DNA of 64,000 nt from Albugo candida (GCA_905220665.1 CAJNAR010000175.1:62001-126000); one strand, 5' to 3'; counted from the stretch's first letter, positions 34,053 through 45,500 are shown. The notes: generated by a model not told the origin, from the letters alone. Numbers and translations are program-made.

Positions 34053-34721
34053 ATGACTGCATCGCCAATTTCGGCCTTGGACGGAAATCCACAATTCGTT
34101 GGTTTTGTTACATTCACACGGCCACTGACTTGGTGACGACCCGTAGATGATGACGTTCTGTCAGGTCCTCGCGATTTGATACGACGTTGAAGCCACAAGA
34201 ATGTTTATACAAGTCACACTATTCTCAGCTTCATAACTCGTTGTGCTTTGCGCGAAGACAGTAAAGCGATCAAAAGACTTGCATCATGGCGAGATAGCAG
34301 AGGTTAGAGCGATAAACATGCGAATTGATTGACGTCTGGATGCATTGCGGTAGCAGGCAACCGGAAGCTATTGAGCAAAGCCTGCGGGTATGTAGGCTGC
34401 CTTCCTCAACGCTGCAAGTGTGTGAACATGCTAACTACCTTACTGGACGAAGCGTTGGCACGATTGGAAAGACATTCAAAATGAACTGAAGAGACGTGTG
34501 GGATGACCGCTCAGGAGTCTTCCACAACCATAGCGCCAGGGTTTTGTTTCCAGCAAGACTTTTCTATATAGGTCGACTGAGAAGGTAGCAGCAGAGACAG
34601 CTGTCTTCTTTAAGGTGCCATGAGCATCTGACTCGTCCAGTTTGGATAACAGGAACGTGTGTGGGGTCACACTTGAATGATGAGAAGAGATCGAATGCGT
34701 GCACTTGGATTTACCAATTGA
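34053..34721. other. Spacer between TAM41 and the secreted-protein array
   Basis: About 670 bp with no supported gene. It separates the housekeeping island from the array. I did not find the array's conserved plus-strand block here, so this appears to be the left border of the duplicated region. Confidence 0.5.
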
Positions 34722-35489
34722 CTACTTTACAACGTCTACAGATTTCGAGCATTCGAATTTGCCAGCAGCGCCTAACGTTCGATTTTGCTCACTGTCATCA
34801 TCGGCCGTGTCTTTGTGCTTATGGACAGCTGATAGCAAAGGAACACTTTTAGTCGTATTCTCGCCATCCGTCCCGCCATTTGCAGATCGTAAAAATCGCT
34901 TTGGAGACTTTACTTCACCGTCTTTCATGGTGCCAAATGAAGTACCTTCCTGTCTCAAGTCAATCGACTCTGATTTATCGGATAGTGTAGATTTTTTCTT
35001 GTGCAGTGAAGATTCCTGTTTGCCTTCATTGACACCTCCCGACTGTGTCGATATGTAATCTTCCGGATCATCATAACCTTCATGCATTTCCTCCGTAATT
35101 GTACCGAGTCGTTTGGCTTTCTCAGCTTTTTCTTTCAAACATTTAGCGAGTCTTTTAATCAGAATTTTTTTCTTCTTCAATGCTTCAAGCTGTTCTTTCC
35201 TCTCGGATTCAGCGACTCGCTCCTCCTTCAATGCTTTAAGCTCTTCTTTCCTCTCGGGATCAGCGATTAGCGCCTTCATTCTCATCTTTAATTTTTTCAG
35301 ACTTTCACGATACCGTGGCGGAATCTCGAGGCTGGATGACTGGGAAGACTCGCCATCATCCACTAAATCACGCGTATCGTGCGCAACGATTTGGTTTGGC
35401 GTCCCCCGTTGGACCTTGAAAGTTGTGAGTGTCAAAACTAATAGAATTATGTGCTTGTTTGACACAGCCTTCTTCATTGGAACTAGCAT
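34722..35489 (-). CDS. Array secreted protein A (coiled-coil variant)
   Basis: A single exon encodes 255 residues. The signal peptide (basic MLVPMKKAVSNK, then HIILLVLTLTTF) is shared with the other array members, followed by TPNQIVAHDTRDL, the family's TPxQ...DTR segment. Residues about 60-130 form a Lys/Glu-rich coiled coil containing two 15-residue repeats (ERKEELKALKEERVA and ERKEQLEALKKKKIL). The shared mid segment YISTQSGG and the HKHKDT segment follow. The family's C-terminal RSxGGR segment is missing: the protein jumps from SEQN to a short tail. The initiator-like motif lies about 22-35 bases upstream of the ATG. Secretion is supported by the N-terminus; function is unknown, and an effector role is inferred from the family setting. 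Confidence 0.75.
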   Translation of the reverse strand: MLVPMKKAVSNKHIILLVLTLTTFKVQRGTPNQIVAHDTRDLVDDGESSQSSSLEIPPRYRESLKKLKMRMKALIADPERKEELKALKEERVAESERKEQLEALKKKKILIKRLAKCLKEKAEKAKRLGTITEEMHEGYDDPEDYISTQSGGVNEGKQESSLHKKKSTLSDKSESIDLRQEGTSFGTMKDGEVKSPKRFLRSANGGTDGENTTKSVPLLSAVHKHKDTADDDSEQNRTLGAAGKFECSKSVDVVK

Positions 35490-35510
35490 TGTTGTGAGAT
35501 CTTTAGCTCT

Positions 35511-35525
35511 AATTGTATAATGGAA
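35511..35525 (-). promoter_or_regulatory. Initiator-like core promoter motif of gene A
   Basis: On the minus strand this reads CCATTATACAATT, 22-35 bases before the start codon. Versions of CCCATTATACAAT sit in the same place before B (38030-38041), C (40743-40756, changed), D (44228-44240), E (46866-46877) and F (49610-49622). It resembles the oomycete initiator-plus-flanking element (CATTYYNCAWTT) with one mismatch. Confidence 0.55.
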
Positions 35526-35699
35526 GCATGGGAAAATCTAGTACGGGTTTGGCACGTTGGATCAGCAACCCCCATAGTGGGACAAGAATGATACCTGTAA
35601 ACAATGCGCTTGGGTTGCACATCTTTCGAATGTGTACGGCTAGTCTCATGTCTTTATCGTATTCAATAAATGGATCTTATCAGCACGTAAGTAGATAGA

Positions 35700-36500
35700 G
35701 TGGTACTTTGATGCAGCGACAGACCCTATTTACAGCATACGGAGCAGCACGTGCCGACAATTTTCAATGATTACGCATATCACTCGGAGCATTAATTGAT
35801 ATTCATAATAATGACGTCATAAAAAGTATCGAGTATAAATGTGCAGATGCCACGTCATAAGTGCGGCTGCGAGTTAAAGCAGCTGATCCGACGAAATAGT
35901 AGCGATGACGTGGGTACATATTGTGGTGAGATAAACGGAGCATCATATCGGACACCAGCGGTACCATCTGAATATGTTGTTAGAAATTGATTGCGATCTG
36001 AGTTATCAATGTGAGCTTTGTGTCAGGAAATCGCAATAGCTACAAAGTGTCCGATTGCATCAAATTAGGAGATAACTAATTGAATACAATTAATGCTATA
36101 CTCTACACACATTCAACTCGTCCTACTCGAACGGATGGGGTGAAGACTAATAAACGAAGATGCATCGATGCGATGCTCTGGTGGTTTACACATTGATCTT
36201 CCGTGAGCCTTTGATGATGCAATAGATGTTATGTAAGCTGTATGATCCATTCTGGAATCAGATGAGCATGTCGTTCCGAATGGGCTTAGCGAATTTAATG
36301 TTCCTGAAAGCGGGAGAGCCGGCAAAAATCACGCCTCTCTCATCGATATATTTACATGATTGCTCATCGTGATCATGCCTCGGGTGATGAATTTGCGATT
36401 GTAATGGGACGAACATGTTCAAATGCTCGATATCCAAGATGAGACGACACGATAGAAAAGGAACTTTCAATGGATCGAGAGACCTCGCGATGGCCAAATT
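35700..36500. repeat. Conserved array spacer S1 (short type)
   Basis: This spacer upstream of gene A starts with the shared block CCCTATT(T/C)ACA(G/A)CATACGGAGCAGCACGT. It carries one palindromic TGACGTCA at 35812-35819, 323 bp before the ATG, and shares long stretches with S4 (for example GATGACGTGGGTACATATTG near 35905). It then runs into the common CATCGATGCGATGCTCTGGTGG region. TGACGTCA is the CRE/ATF type of bZIP site, so this is probably the promoter of gene A. Confidence 0.75.
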
Positions 36501-36539
36501 AAGTCTAGGGACTATATCTCAACCGAAAGAGCTGACATC

Positions 36540-37170
36540 ATTTATGCTTTATGATTGACGATGACAAAACGATCATCGTTCATAGAATGCTGGCTCGCAG
36601 GAAGATATAATCAATATTTAGCCAGGAAGCACTATGAGACACCAATTGACATTTCCGAATGAAATTTGCTTTCAATTTTACTTATCTTTGCAAATTCCTG
36701 AGTGCAGTAGCACATAGGGCTTTCGAACGCTATTACACATAATCTAATTGTCTCTTTAGACTCATTAGGAGAGTAAAGATGGAAACAAATGCTGTATCAT
36801 ACGACGTATGTAAATAAACAAACACTCATGCGTTAGTCAAATAGTTAGGGTATTCACGTATTGTGAATGAAAAACCGTCAACAGAGCTTCAAGCGGATAA
36901 TCGCAAGAATGTCGTAATAGAACAGCATTCGACGGTGTAGGGTACGGCAGAAAGATAGGAAGACATTGAGAATGTATGCCCAAAGTATTATCACATATTT
37001 CAGGCGTCCAATATGGTAACCGTAATGTCATTCTCTACGTGGGATCAGACTCAAAGACGAGAAAGATCGATTAGTATACATTTCAGTCGAATACGTGTAT
37101 TATCAGCTTGTAGCCCAGCCAATTCAATCAAGAAGGATGCATTTGAATGCACTTAGCTTTGCTAATCGAC
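36540..37170 (+). repeat. Array block R, decayed copy 1
   Basis: This region between spacer S1 and gene B matches the block that lies before the stop of genes C, D, E and F. It is recognised by TAGCACATAGGGCTTTCGAACG, AATGCTGTATCATACGACG and AAAGTATTATCACATATTTCAG. No open frame survives. In two other units the same block holds a plus-strand open frame. Confidence 0.6.
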
Positions 37171-37188
37171 TACTCAGCTTTGCAACGT

Positions 37189-38007
37189 CTACCGGAAACG
37201 AGCATTTGAATGTTTCGCCGTAAGCAAATTGATCCCGTCACGATGCTTCATTCCAAGAGACTTGGTGAGTCGCGGTCCTGGTAGTATGTCTTCATATCGA
37301 CCACTTTTCGATCTGGCAAGTTTCGGTTGATTTTGCTCACTTTCATTGTTGACCGTGTCTTTGTGCTTTTGGACAGATGATAGTGAAGATGAAGTTTCCG
37401 TCATATCTTCATCGTCCGTCTCACCATAAGAAGATTGCGATTTTCGTTTCGGAGACTCCATTTCCTCATCTTCTCCGACGGACAACCCATCAAACGAAGG
37501 ATAGTTTTGTCTCAAGTTTACGGACTCAGCTTTCAAAGAGCTGCTTGGAGATTTCATTGAACCGGAAGGTGAGAGTGTTTTTTTGTCTGGTGAATATCCT
37601 TCAGTACCTCCATTATAAATTCCTGACCGTGTCGACGTATTATCGCTCGTATCCTCACCGCTATTCTCATGAATTGTATCCAAACGGCCGTAATCAATAG
37701 ATTCGTCACTTCCAGCAAGTTCCCTCACTGCCATAGGCTCACTGTGAGCCTCCTTGTCAGCCTCATTGTTAATCTCTTTTTCCTTCAGTTTATCACCGAT
37801 GTTTTTGCTTGATTTGCTGGGAGGAGATGAACCCCGAACGCTCTTCAAGCTCAGCGACTCTAAGGGTGGAGCTCTACCCATTGAAGTACGCACATCGTGT
37901 GCAGCGGCCTGAGTTGGCGTCACCCATTGGGAGCTGAAGCTCGTGAGTGTCAAAAGCAATATGAGTATATGTTTGTCTGCCACAGCCTTCTTTATTAGGA
38001 CCAACAT
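37189..38007 (-). CDS. Array secreted protein B
   Basis: A single exon encodes 272 residues. The signal peptide (MLVLIKKAVADK, then HILILLLTLTSF) is followed by QWVTPTQAAAHDVR. The rest is Ser-, Glu- and Lys-rich with no cysteine and few hydrophobics, so it is probably disordered. Shared segments with D are NTSTRSG (about 125), the SSYGETDDED acidic stretch, SVQKHKDTVNNESEQNQPKL, and a C-terminal ARSKSGRYED...PRLTKSLGMKH. It shares both the initiator-like motif and a TGACGTCA-bearing spacer upstream. No enzyme fold, RxLR or CHxC motif is visible. The best description is a candidate effector of an unnamed family. Confidence 0.8.
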   Translation of the reverse strand: MLVLIKKAVADKHILILLLTLTSFSSQWVTPTQAAAHDVRTSMGRAPPLESLSLKSVRGSSPPSKSSKNIGDKLKEKEINNEADKEAHSEPMAVRELAGSDESIDYGRLDTIHENSGEDTSDNTSTRSGIYNGGTEGYSPDKKTLSPSGSMKSPSSSLKAESVNLRQNYPSFDGLSVGEDEEMESPKRKSQSSYGETDDEDMTETSSSLSSVQKHKDTVNNESEQNQPKLARSKSGRYEDILPGPRLTKSLGMKHRDGINLLTAKHSNARFR

Positions 38008-38379
38008 CGCTGTGGAATGTTCAGCTCTGATTGTATAATGAGATCATACAACCTATAACGCAGTTTCGCACTTTTGAAGAACTAGCTTCCCATTGTGGGA
38101 AAAGAAAGGTGATTGGGTTAGATGTGATATCATCGCTTTCCCTGTACACAGTTCGGTCGGGGTGCAGACTCGCGGGTTGAAAACGCCTTTCCGACGTATT
38201 CGAATACGTCTAAGTCAACAGTGTATTCAATCAACTCGCATTTTGTGCCCAGCGAGGAAGGAAAACCTGTGCAAACTACTACTGTTCATATGTCAATTTG
38301 ACGTTTCTATCAGTGGGAAGGCTTGACAAGTTGCGGTTAAGAAAATAGAATGCGTGTGATTTAGTAGAAGTATGCTGTC

Positions 38380-39330
38380 ACTTTAATGCAATGACACGCC
38401 TTATTCTACAACATACGGAGCATCACGTTCCGACGTTTCTCAATGATTACACATCTCATTATAGCATCAATTAATAATCACAATAGTGACGTCATAAACA
38501 CGTAAACGAGTATGAATATGCATATGTCACGTTACTATACCGAGGAGGACGCTTCGATGTTTATCAATGATTACGCGTTTGTGTCGTAGCATCATTCAAT
38601 ATTCACAGGTATGACGTCGTAACGACTAAAGGGTAGAATGCACATATATATATCGCATCAATTTATATGACATCAAGTGCAGCTAGGAGCTAGAGCGTCA
38701 GTTGGCAGCTGATCGGGAAGAAATCATTAGTAATGACATGTGTTAATAAGGTGATGAGCCTGTCGCTCGGATCCCTCCGACAACATTCGAATGTGTCTAA
38801 AAAATTGACTGCGATGCGAATCACCAACGTGATCTATGCGTCAGGAAATCGCGAGTGCTAGCTACAAATTGTCCGATTACATAGAAAAGATAGGAAGAAG
38901 TTTGGTTAATTCATTCAGATTTGATCCCTAGTAATCCTGTACACAATCAGCTCGTCCTACTGGAACGGATGAGACGAACAATAGTAGACAAACATGCACT
39001 GATACGACCTTTTGTGGTTTAATACATTTATTCTACATGTATCTCTAATAATGCAATATGTACCATGTACGCTGTAACGCGATCCATTCTGCAATCAAAC
39101 TAGCATTTCATTTCGATTGGGCTTAGCGCTTTATATGCTTAGATACCTACCGAGTACGGGAAAGAGCACGCATCCATCATTGCTATATATATAGCTAATT
39201 GCCTATTGAGACGATGCTCGAGCGATGTATCCCATTTCAACTGCATGGAGATGCTATGTGCACGACTGGAGACCTCTCTTCGACCCATTTAAGTCTGCCA
39301 CAAACGATTGCCAAGTTTTGAATCCAAGGA
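38380..39330. repeat. Conserved array spacer S2 (long type)
   Basis: Spacer upstream of gene B. It contains TGACGTCA at 38487-38494 and a second, changed site TGACGTCG at 38612-38619. Each sits in a copy of a roughly 125-bp module that begins TCAATGATTAC and ends near TGTCACGTTAC or an equivalent ACGT-bearing segment. The shared GTTGGCAGCTGATC segment and the CATTCTGCAATCAA region follow. Read on the minus strand it is the promoter region of gene B, with the first site about 480 bp before the ATG. Confidence 0.75.
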
Positions 39331-39499
39331 GACCCCTTTCGGAACAGAGATAGCTGTCTTCTTCCAAGTGTCATGGTTGATGATGACAGCGGAACCTGTT
39401 CATGTTAGGCTGGATGAAGACAATAAAAATCAAGACTTGAACCAGAGAGCACTGTGTGTGCCACGTAAGCATTTTTGAATGAAGAATGATCGCCTTTTT

Positions 39500-39900
39500 A
39501 TGTATCTTTGCAACTTTTTGACTGTGTTAGCGCAATTGGCTTACAAACACTGTTGCGCATGGTTCAAATGTCTCTATCAATGCAGTCGGAAATCATGAGA
39601 ATGCTATATCATATGACCTTTCCGAACGAACGAATTTTGCGCGCTGGTCGAATGGATCCTGTCAAAAATTGTCATGAAAAGTGTGTCTGCGTATTGTGCG
39701 TCAAAACGGCCCATCGCAGAGCTTTTTATGGATATTCGCGTGCATTTTGTACGTGGAAGCGCTCGATACTTTGGGATACGTCAGGAAGTAGAAGGCATTC
39801 AAATTGTATGCTCAAAGTATTAGCAAAGATCGACGATTCCACACTTGAATATTCACGGGATTGGGTGTCAAACAAATATATTATTAGCTCATAGCGTAGT
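39500..39900 (+). repeat. Array block R, copy with shifted frame
   Basis: This holds an open frame (39508-39894) whose peptide SLSMQSEIMRMLYHMTF and RMDPVK match the copy at 45.8 kb. After a one-base insertion at about 39667 the frame moves, so that the peptide related to VMKSV(S/F)xYxASKxPIA lies in the next frame. DTSGSRRHSNC then returns to register. The peptide similarity may simply reflect DNA duplication. I do not call it a gene. Confidence 0.5.
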
Positions 39901-39978
39901 CGAAATAAATGAGAATTGGCCTAAAAGCTACATTTGAGTGCAGTTGGCTTTGTCATTCGACTACTCAGATTCACAACG

Positions 39979-40721
39979 TTACAGGAAACGACCACCAGGG
40001 GTTCCGGGCACATTTCTAAGCTTTTCAGTCCATTCCACATGTTTCATTTCAGGCGACTTGATGAGTAGCGGTCCCGATAGTAGTTCTGCACGTCTACCAC
40101 CCTTCAGCCAGGTAAGTACTGGTTGGAGTGTGGGTGTTCGAGATATGTTCTTGTCCGTTATGGTGGGTTTAGATCGAGTCTCCTTCGTTCGTTTAGAGGA
40201 GTGATGACTCCAAATTTTCCGTTTTCTCCAACGAAGGATCTTTTTGTATCAAGTTCACCAGCTTTCGAGTTGCAACAGTGCTTGTTGTCGTTGATTCGAA
40301 ATGTGTTGATTCTTTCTTGCTTATCGGGAATCTTTTTGTAGCTCCATTGAAACGACGTGACCCTGTCCATGTATCATTGCCATATCCTTCTTCCTAACAT
40401 CATGTCTTGTTTCGAGTAGACTGTATCCATCACGCTTCCTCACAGCCACATGCTCACTGTAAGCCTTACTATTAGCCTGATTGCCAACCTCTTCTTCCTT
40501 CACTTTACTGAGCTTATAGTATGGGTGATCGCTTGAAGAAAATATGTTTCGAACTGTCTTAAAGCTAAACGACTTTGAGTTGGAGCTACCAGCACTTGAA
40601 GTACGCGTATCGTGTTGAACGACTTGAGTCGGCGTCGCCCATTGGAAACCGAAAGACGTGATTGTCAAAAGTATGAAAATATGTACTTGTTTGTCACAAC
40701 CTTCTTCATTAAAACTAGCAT
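39979..40721 (-). pseudogene. Array secreted protein C, frameshifted
   Basis: The start ATG at 40721, the basic N-region and the upstream initiator-like motif are present. One base is missing inside the signal-peptide codons (about 40675) relative to paralogue E, so the reading frame ends at once. In the next frame SFGFQWATPTQVVQHDTRTS continues the family, with strong similarity to E (KLSKxKEEEVGN, VAVRKRDGYxLLETRHDV). A second shift near 40370-40385 moves it again to RFPISKKESTHFEST. The remnant of the C-terminal segment ends at 39979. At least two independent frame losses make it a pseudogene closest to E. Confidence 0.85.
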
Positions 40722-40899
40722 TGCTGTGAAATATTCTGCTTTAACTGTAGTATGGGACCATGCTAAAGCCTACATCGCAGTTTGGCACGTTCAATCAACC
40801 AGCCCTCCGTGTTGGGGTGAATGTGATTCCGTCGATTTTCCTTGTAAGCAATTCGTTTGGGGCTTTCGGTAGTCAAGCATCTTGTCAGCAAGGAAGTAG

Positions 40900-41930
40900 T
40901 CACAGTGACACTCTTGATGCAGTCAGGCCCTATTCCACAGCATACGGAGCAGCAAGTTCCAATGTTTGTCAATGATTAAACATTCCGTTCGGAGCATCAA
41001 TTGATAATCACAATAATGACGTCATAAAGACGTAAACGAGTACGAACATGCAGATGCCACATTACTATACCGAGCAGGACGCTGCCATGTTTATCAATGA
41101 TTACACGTTTGATTCGTAGCATCATTCGTAATTCACAAATATGACGTCGTAACGAGTGGAATGTACAGATGCCACGTCACTTTGTATAATATCAAGTGCA
41201 GCTACGAGCCAGCGGGCCAGTCGGCAGCTGATCTGAAATTAATCATCAGTGATGACATGAATAGAATATGTGAAGGAGATTAACTGAGCATCATATCGGA
41301 ACCCCCGGCAAATATCTGACTATATTGAAAAGAATTGACTGCGATATTAACGTGAGCTTTGGATGAGAAATTCGGTAGTGCTTCCGAGCGTCCAGTTATA
41401 TAAATAAGTAGGAAGATATTGAATTCATTGACTTTTATTTTACATTGGATTCGTACTCGTTTATTTACACATATTCAGCTCGGTGTACTGGAACATATGA
41501 GATATTGAATAATATACAATCGTGTATTGATACGATACTCTGGTAGTTCAATGCATTACTCTTCGTCCAGCCACAGTCGCTGAGAGCAAACTATCGCTTT
41601 TATAATTACTTTGATCTGCATCAATAACGTGTCATGTAAGCTATAGAGCGGTCCATTCTGCAATCAGATGAGCATTTTTCTAGTAACTGATCTTCTCTCT
41701 TTAATGCTCCGAAGTAGCTTTGCACTATCGCATGCACTACATAATCTATATAGTAGTCTCAGACCTCGAGTATTGATGAGCATGAGAGAAGACTCATGTT
41801 CGGTGATGGTATACGTGATATAGCCGTATTGGTGTCACCCTTGATACTAAATGTTAACGTACGCGGCCCCGGTGCCAACACTTCATCCGTGGCTGCTTTA
41901 ATTATCATTGCATTCTCTTCTTGGACCATC
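40900..41930. repeat. Conserved array spacer S3 (long type)
   Basis: Spacer upstream of pseudogene C with both modules intact: TGACGTCA at 41017-41024 and TGACGTCG at 41142-41149. Beyond about 41,440 it continues as a block nearly repeated at 47,580-48,110, including GTAGTCTCAGA and GAGTATTGATGAGCATGAGAG. On the minus strand the two blocks share the peptide SSLMLINTRxLRLLY, in a longer open frame at the second site only. Confidence 0.75.
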
Positions 41931-42029
41931 TCCTCTTCTTACTTGACTCTGTGCTGACTTGACCGTACAGGTGTGAGAAGAGACGAGCATCATGCGTAGC
42001 ACCGAGTACAAGTATACAACGGGGCATTT

Positions 42030-42860
42030 TGATGTTTTGTAAGTCCCTATTCCAAACCATACGGAGCAGCACGTGGCGATGTATACGCATTTCATTCGGA
42101 GTTTAAATTAGTATGCTCAATGGTGACGTCATAAAGAAGTATCGAGTATAAATGTGAAGATGCCACGTCATAAAAGCGGCTGCGAGTTAGAGACCCGGTT
42201 GGCAGCTGATCCGAAGAAATAGTAGCGATGACGTGGGTACATATTGTGGTGAGATAAACCGAGCATCATATCGGATACCAGCGGTAACTATCGGAATATG
42301 TTGTAGAAAAGTGTGTGCGATATGAGTCATCCACGCGGGCTTTGCGTTAGGAAATCGCAAGAGCTACAAAGTGTCCGATTGCATAAACTGAGAAGAAGAA
42401 GTATCACTAATTGATCCAACTTATTCTACACACATTCAGTCTTATTGGAATGAACATTAATGAACAGATATGCATCGATGCGATGCTCTGGTGGTTTACT
42501 CAGTGATCTTACGTTAATCTCTGATTATGCAATAAATGTGATGTAAGCTATATGATCCATTATGCAGTCAAATGAGCATTTCGTTCTACCATCATATGAT
42601 GAGAGGTGCCTAGGAACTCAACGTCTATGGACGTTTTAACAATCAGCCCAGAATCCAAATACTCTATTTTGCTTTAAAGTGGCTTAGTGATTTAAAGGCT
42701 TTATACAGACGGAGAATGGGAACAACCACGCCTCGGTCATCGCTATATTTAGTTGATCGTTCCTCGTGGTGATGCTTGAGTGATGAATCTGCGATTGCTA
42801 TGGCATGAACATTCCGAAATGCCCGATATAGAGGAAGAGACGATCGAGAGAGCTCGCGGA
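42030..42860. repeat. Conserved array spacer S4 (short type), orphan
   Basis: This copy carries TGACGTCA at 42124-42131 and is close to S1 over several hundred bases (GTATCGAGTATAAATGTG, GATGACGTGGGTACATATTG). No secreted-protein gene lies 300-500 bp downstream on the minus strand, where every other spacer has one. It therefore looks like the promoter of a deleted unit. Confidence 0.65.
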
Positions 42861-42899
42861 TACCTTATCGTCTGCCACAATCAATTGCCAAGTCTGAAT

Positions 42900-43450
42900 G
42901 TTAAAGGGACTCTATTCCAACCGAAAGATCTGTCTCCAATTATTCTTCATGATTGAAGATACCAAGACGTTTATTGTTCTTGAACGCTGGCTAGCAGGAA
43001 GATATAATTGATATAACAATCGCGAAGCTCTGTGATATATCAAGTGGCATTTGAAATGAAATTTGCTTGCCCTTTTATCTATCTTTGCAAATTTCTCAAT
43101 GCAGTAGCACAATTGGCTATCGAACGCTATTACACATAATCTGATTATCTCTATAGACTCATAGGGAAAGTAAAGTTGACGCGGTTATTCGCGAGAATCT
43201 CGTATTTGAAAAGCACTAGACGCTCTAGGACACGTCAGCAAATAGTAGGACATTAAAAAGTGTGTGCTCAAAGTGTTATCACATATTTCAGTCGTCCAGT
43301 ATGGTAACAGTAATGCCATATCCTACGTGGACTTAGGCTCAAAAGACGAGAAAGATGGATTGGAATACATCTAAAATACCTGCGGATTCGCAGGATTATT
43401 TAGCTTACAACCCAAACAACCCATTTGAGAAGTGGCCTAATGGATGCATT
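42900..43450 (+). repeat. Array block R, decayed copy
   Basis: Matches the copy at 36.5-37.2 kb (GCTGGCTAGCAGGAAGATATAA, TAGCACAATTGGCTATCGAACG, AAAGTGTTATCACATATTTCAG). The protein-like frame of the 45.8-kb copy is gone. Confidence 0.6.
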
Positions 43451-43476
43451 TGCACGCACTTGTATCTATCAATCGA

Positions 43477-44205
43477 CTACTCAGCTTTGCAACCTCTACA
43501 GGAAACAAGCATTTGAATTTTTGGCATACGCAATTTAGCCCACTTTGGGTACTTTATTCCAAACGCCTTGGTGAGTCGCGGTTTCGATAGGTCTTTATGT
43601 CGACCACCTTTCGATCTGGTAAGTTTCGGTTGAATTTGGTCACTTTCATTGGCCATGTCGTTGTGCTTTTGGACAGCTGATAGTGGAGATGGAGTTTTTG
43701 TAGTATCCACACCATCCGTCTCACCATATGAAGATAGTGATGAAGACTCCATTTCCCCATCTTTTTCGTAGTACAACCAATCAAACGGAGCATAGTTGTG
43801 TCGCAAGCTTGGAGATTCCAGTGAATCGAATGATGGGAGTGTTTCGTCGTCCAGTGAAGATTTCTGTTTAACTCCATATACAAACCCTGACCGTGTTGAC
43901 ATATAATCGCGACCGCGCTTATAGTCATCGCCTTCCTCACGTATACTAGGCAATATTTCAACTTTTGGTCTATCGTTTTGCTTTACTTTAGTGAATATAT
44001 TCTTCAATTGACCGAAAGGAAGATATTTTTTCCAAAAGTTCTTGTAGCTGGATGACTTGAAGGACCTATCACCAGTGCCTGGATCACGCGTATCGTCTCC
44101 AGCGACTTGAATTGGCGTCCCCCATTGGGAGCAGAAGCTCGTGAGTGTCAAAAGCCTTATGAATATATATTTGTTCGAGACAGCCTTCTTCATTAGGACC
44201 AACAT
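43477..44205 (-). CDS. Array secreted protein D
   Basis: A single exon encodes 242 residues. The signal peptide MLVLMKKAVSNK, then YIFIRLLTLTSF, is followed by QWGTPIQVAGDDTRD. Residues about 50-75 are aromatic/basic (SSYKNFWKKYLPFGQLKNIF), unlike the paralogues. The shared YMSTRSGFVYG, the acidic SSYGETDGVD, SAVQKHNDMANESDQIQPKL and the C-terminal TRSKGGRHKD...PRLTKAFGIKY align with B. The last residues contain CRGC, the only close cysteine pair in the family. The family initiator-like motif and spacer S5 lie upstream. Secreted candidate effector; biochemical role unknown. Confidence 0.8.
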   Translation of the reverse strand: MLVLMKKAVSNKYIFIRLLTLTSFCSQWGTPIQVAGDDTRDPGTGDRSFKSSSYKNFWKKYLPFGQLKNIFTKVKQNDRPKVEILPSIREEGDDYKRGRDYMSTRSGFVYGVKQKSSLDDETLPSFDSLESPSLRHNYAPFDWLYYEKDGEMESSSLSSYGETDGVDTTKTPSPLSAVQKHNDMANESDQIQPKLTRSKGGRHKDLSKPRLTKAFGIKYPKWAKLRMPKIQMLVSCRGCKAE

Positions 44206-44559
44206 TGTTGTGGAGTGTTCAGCTCTGATTGTATAATGGGACCATGCTGTAAGCTATATCGCAGTTTGGCACGTTCGAGAAACTAGCTTCCCGTAGTGGG
44301 ACATGATAGGTGATTCGGCCGGATGTGGTATCGTCTCTTTCCCCGGTACACAGTTCGGTAGATTTGCGAATTTGCGGGCAAAAACACGCCTTTCCGACGT
44401 GTACGAGTACTTTGAAGTCTAAAGCGTATTCATTCAACTCGCATTTTGTGCGCACGGGGAAGGAAAGTCTTTGCAAACTTCCATTGTATATGTTAGTGTG
44501 CCACATCTATCAGTCGTGATGACTGGACTTGTTGAGGTTAAGAAAATAGCACGAATTTA

Positions 44560-45500
44560 GTTCACGTAGACAGAGTGGCACTCTCAATGCAGTGACAGGC
44601 CCTATTCCACAACATATGAAGCAGCACGTTCCGAAGTTCTCCAATGATTACACATTTCATTCGGAGCATTGATTGATATGCACAATAATGACGCCATAGA
44701 CACCTAAACCAGTATGAATGTGCAGATGCCACGTTACTTTGCTGAGCGGCATGCTTCTATGTCTATCAATAATTACACCTTCGAATCGTAGCATCATTCA
44801 TTTTTCACAGATATGACGTCATAACGACTGAAGCGAAGAAAACATATGCAGATATCACGTCACTTTATATATTATCAAGTGCAGCCACGAGCTAGAGAGC
44901 CAGTTGGCAGCTGATTCGTAAGAAATTAGCAGTAATGACATGTGTATATTAGGTGATGAGATAAACTGAGCCTGTCGCTCGGAACCCACCGACAACTATG
45001 CGAATTCATCAACGTGATCTTTGCGTGAGGAAATCACTAGCGCTCCAAATGACTGCTTAAAAAAGATATGAAAAAGTTTGATTGACTCATTTACATTTGA
45101 TCCCTACTAGTCCTATGCACATTCAGGTCGTCCTACGGGAACGAATGAGAATTAGGATAATAGACAAACATGCATTGATAAGATACTCTGGTAGTTGATA
45201 CATCACTTCCTACCTTTGATACTAATATGTGTCATGTAAGCTATAACGCGATTCATTCTGCCATCAGTTGAGCAGTTCATTCCCATTGAGCATATGCCTA
45301 GAAACCCCTACCGAGCACGGAAACGACCACGCCTCCCTTCTCGCTATACATAGTTAATTGGTTATTGCGATGATGCTCAAGCGGTGTATCCCAGTTTAAG
45401 TGCACGGAGAAGCTAAGTACCCGATAATAAAGAAAAAGTGGCACGATAGAAAAAACTTTTTAAAACTGACTGGAGACCTATGGTTGACCCATTCAAGTCT
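44560..45500. repeat. Conserved array spacer S5 (long type)
   Basis: Spacer upstream of gene D. The first site is changed to TGACGCCA (44689-44696), while the second module here carries the perfect palindrome TGACGTCA (44814-44821). This is the reverse of the other long spacers, so at least one intact site is kept in each. Confidence 0.75.
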
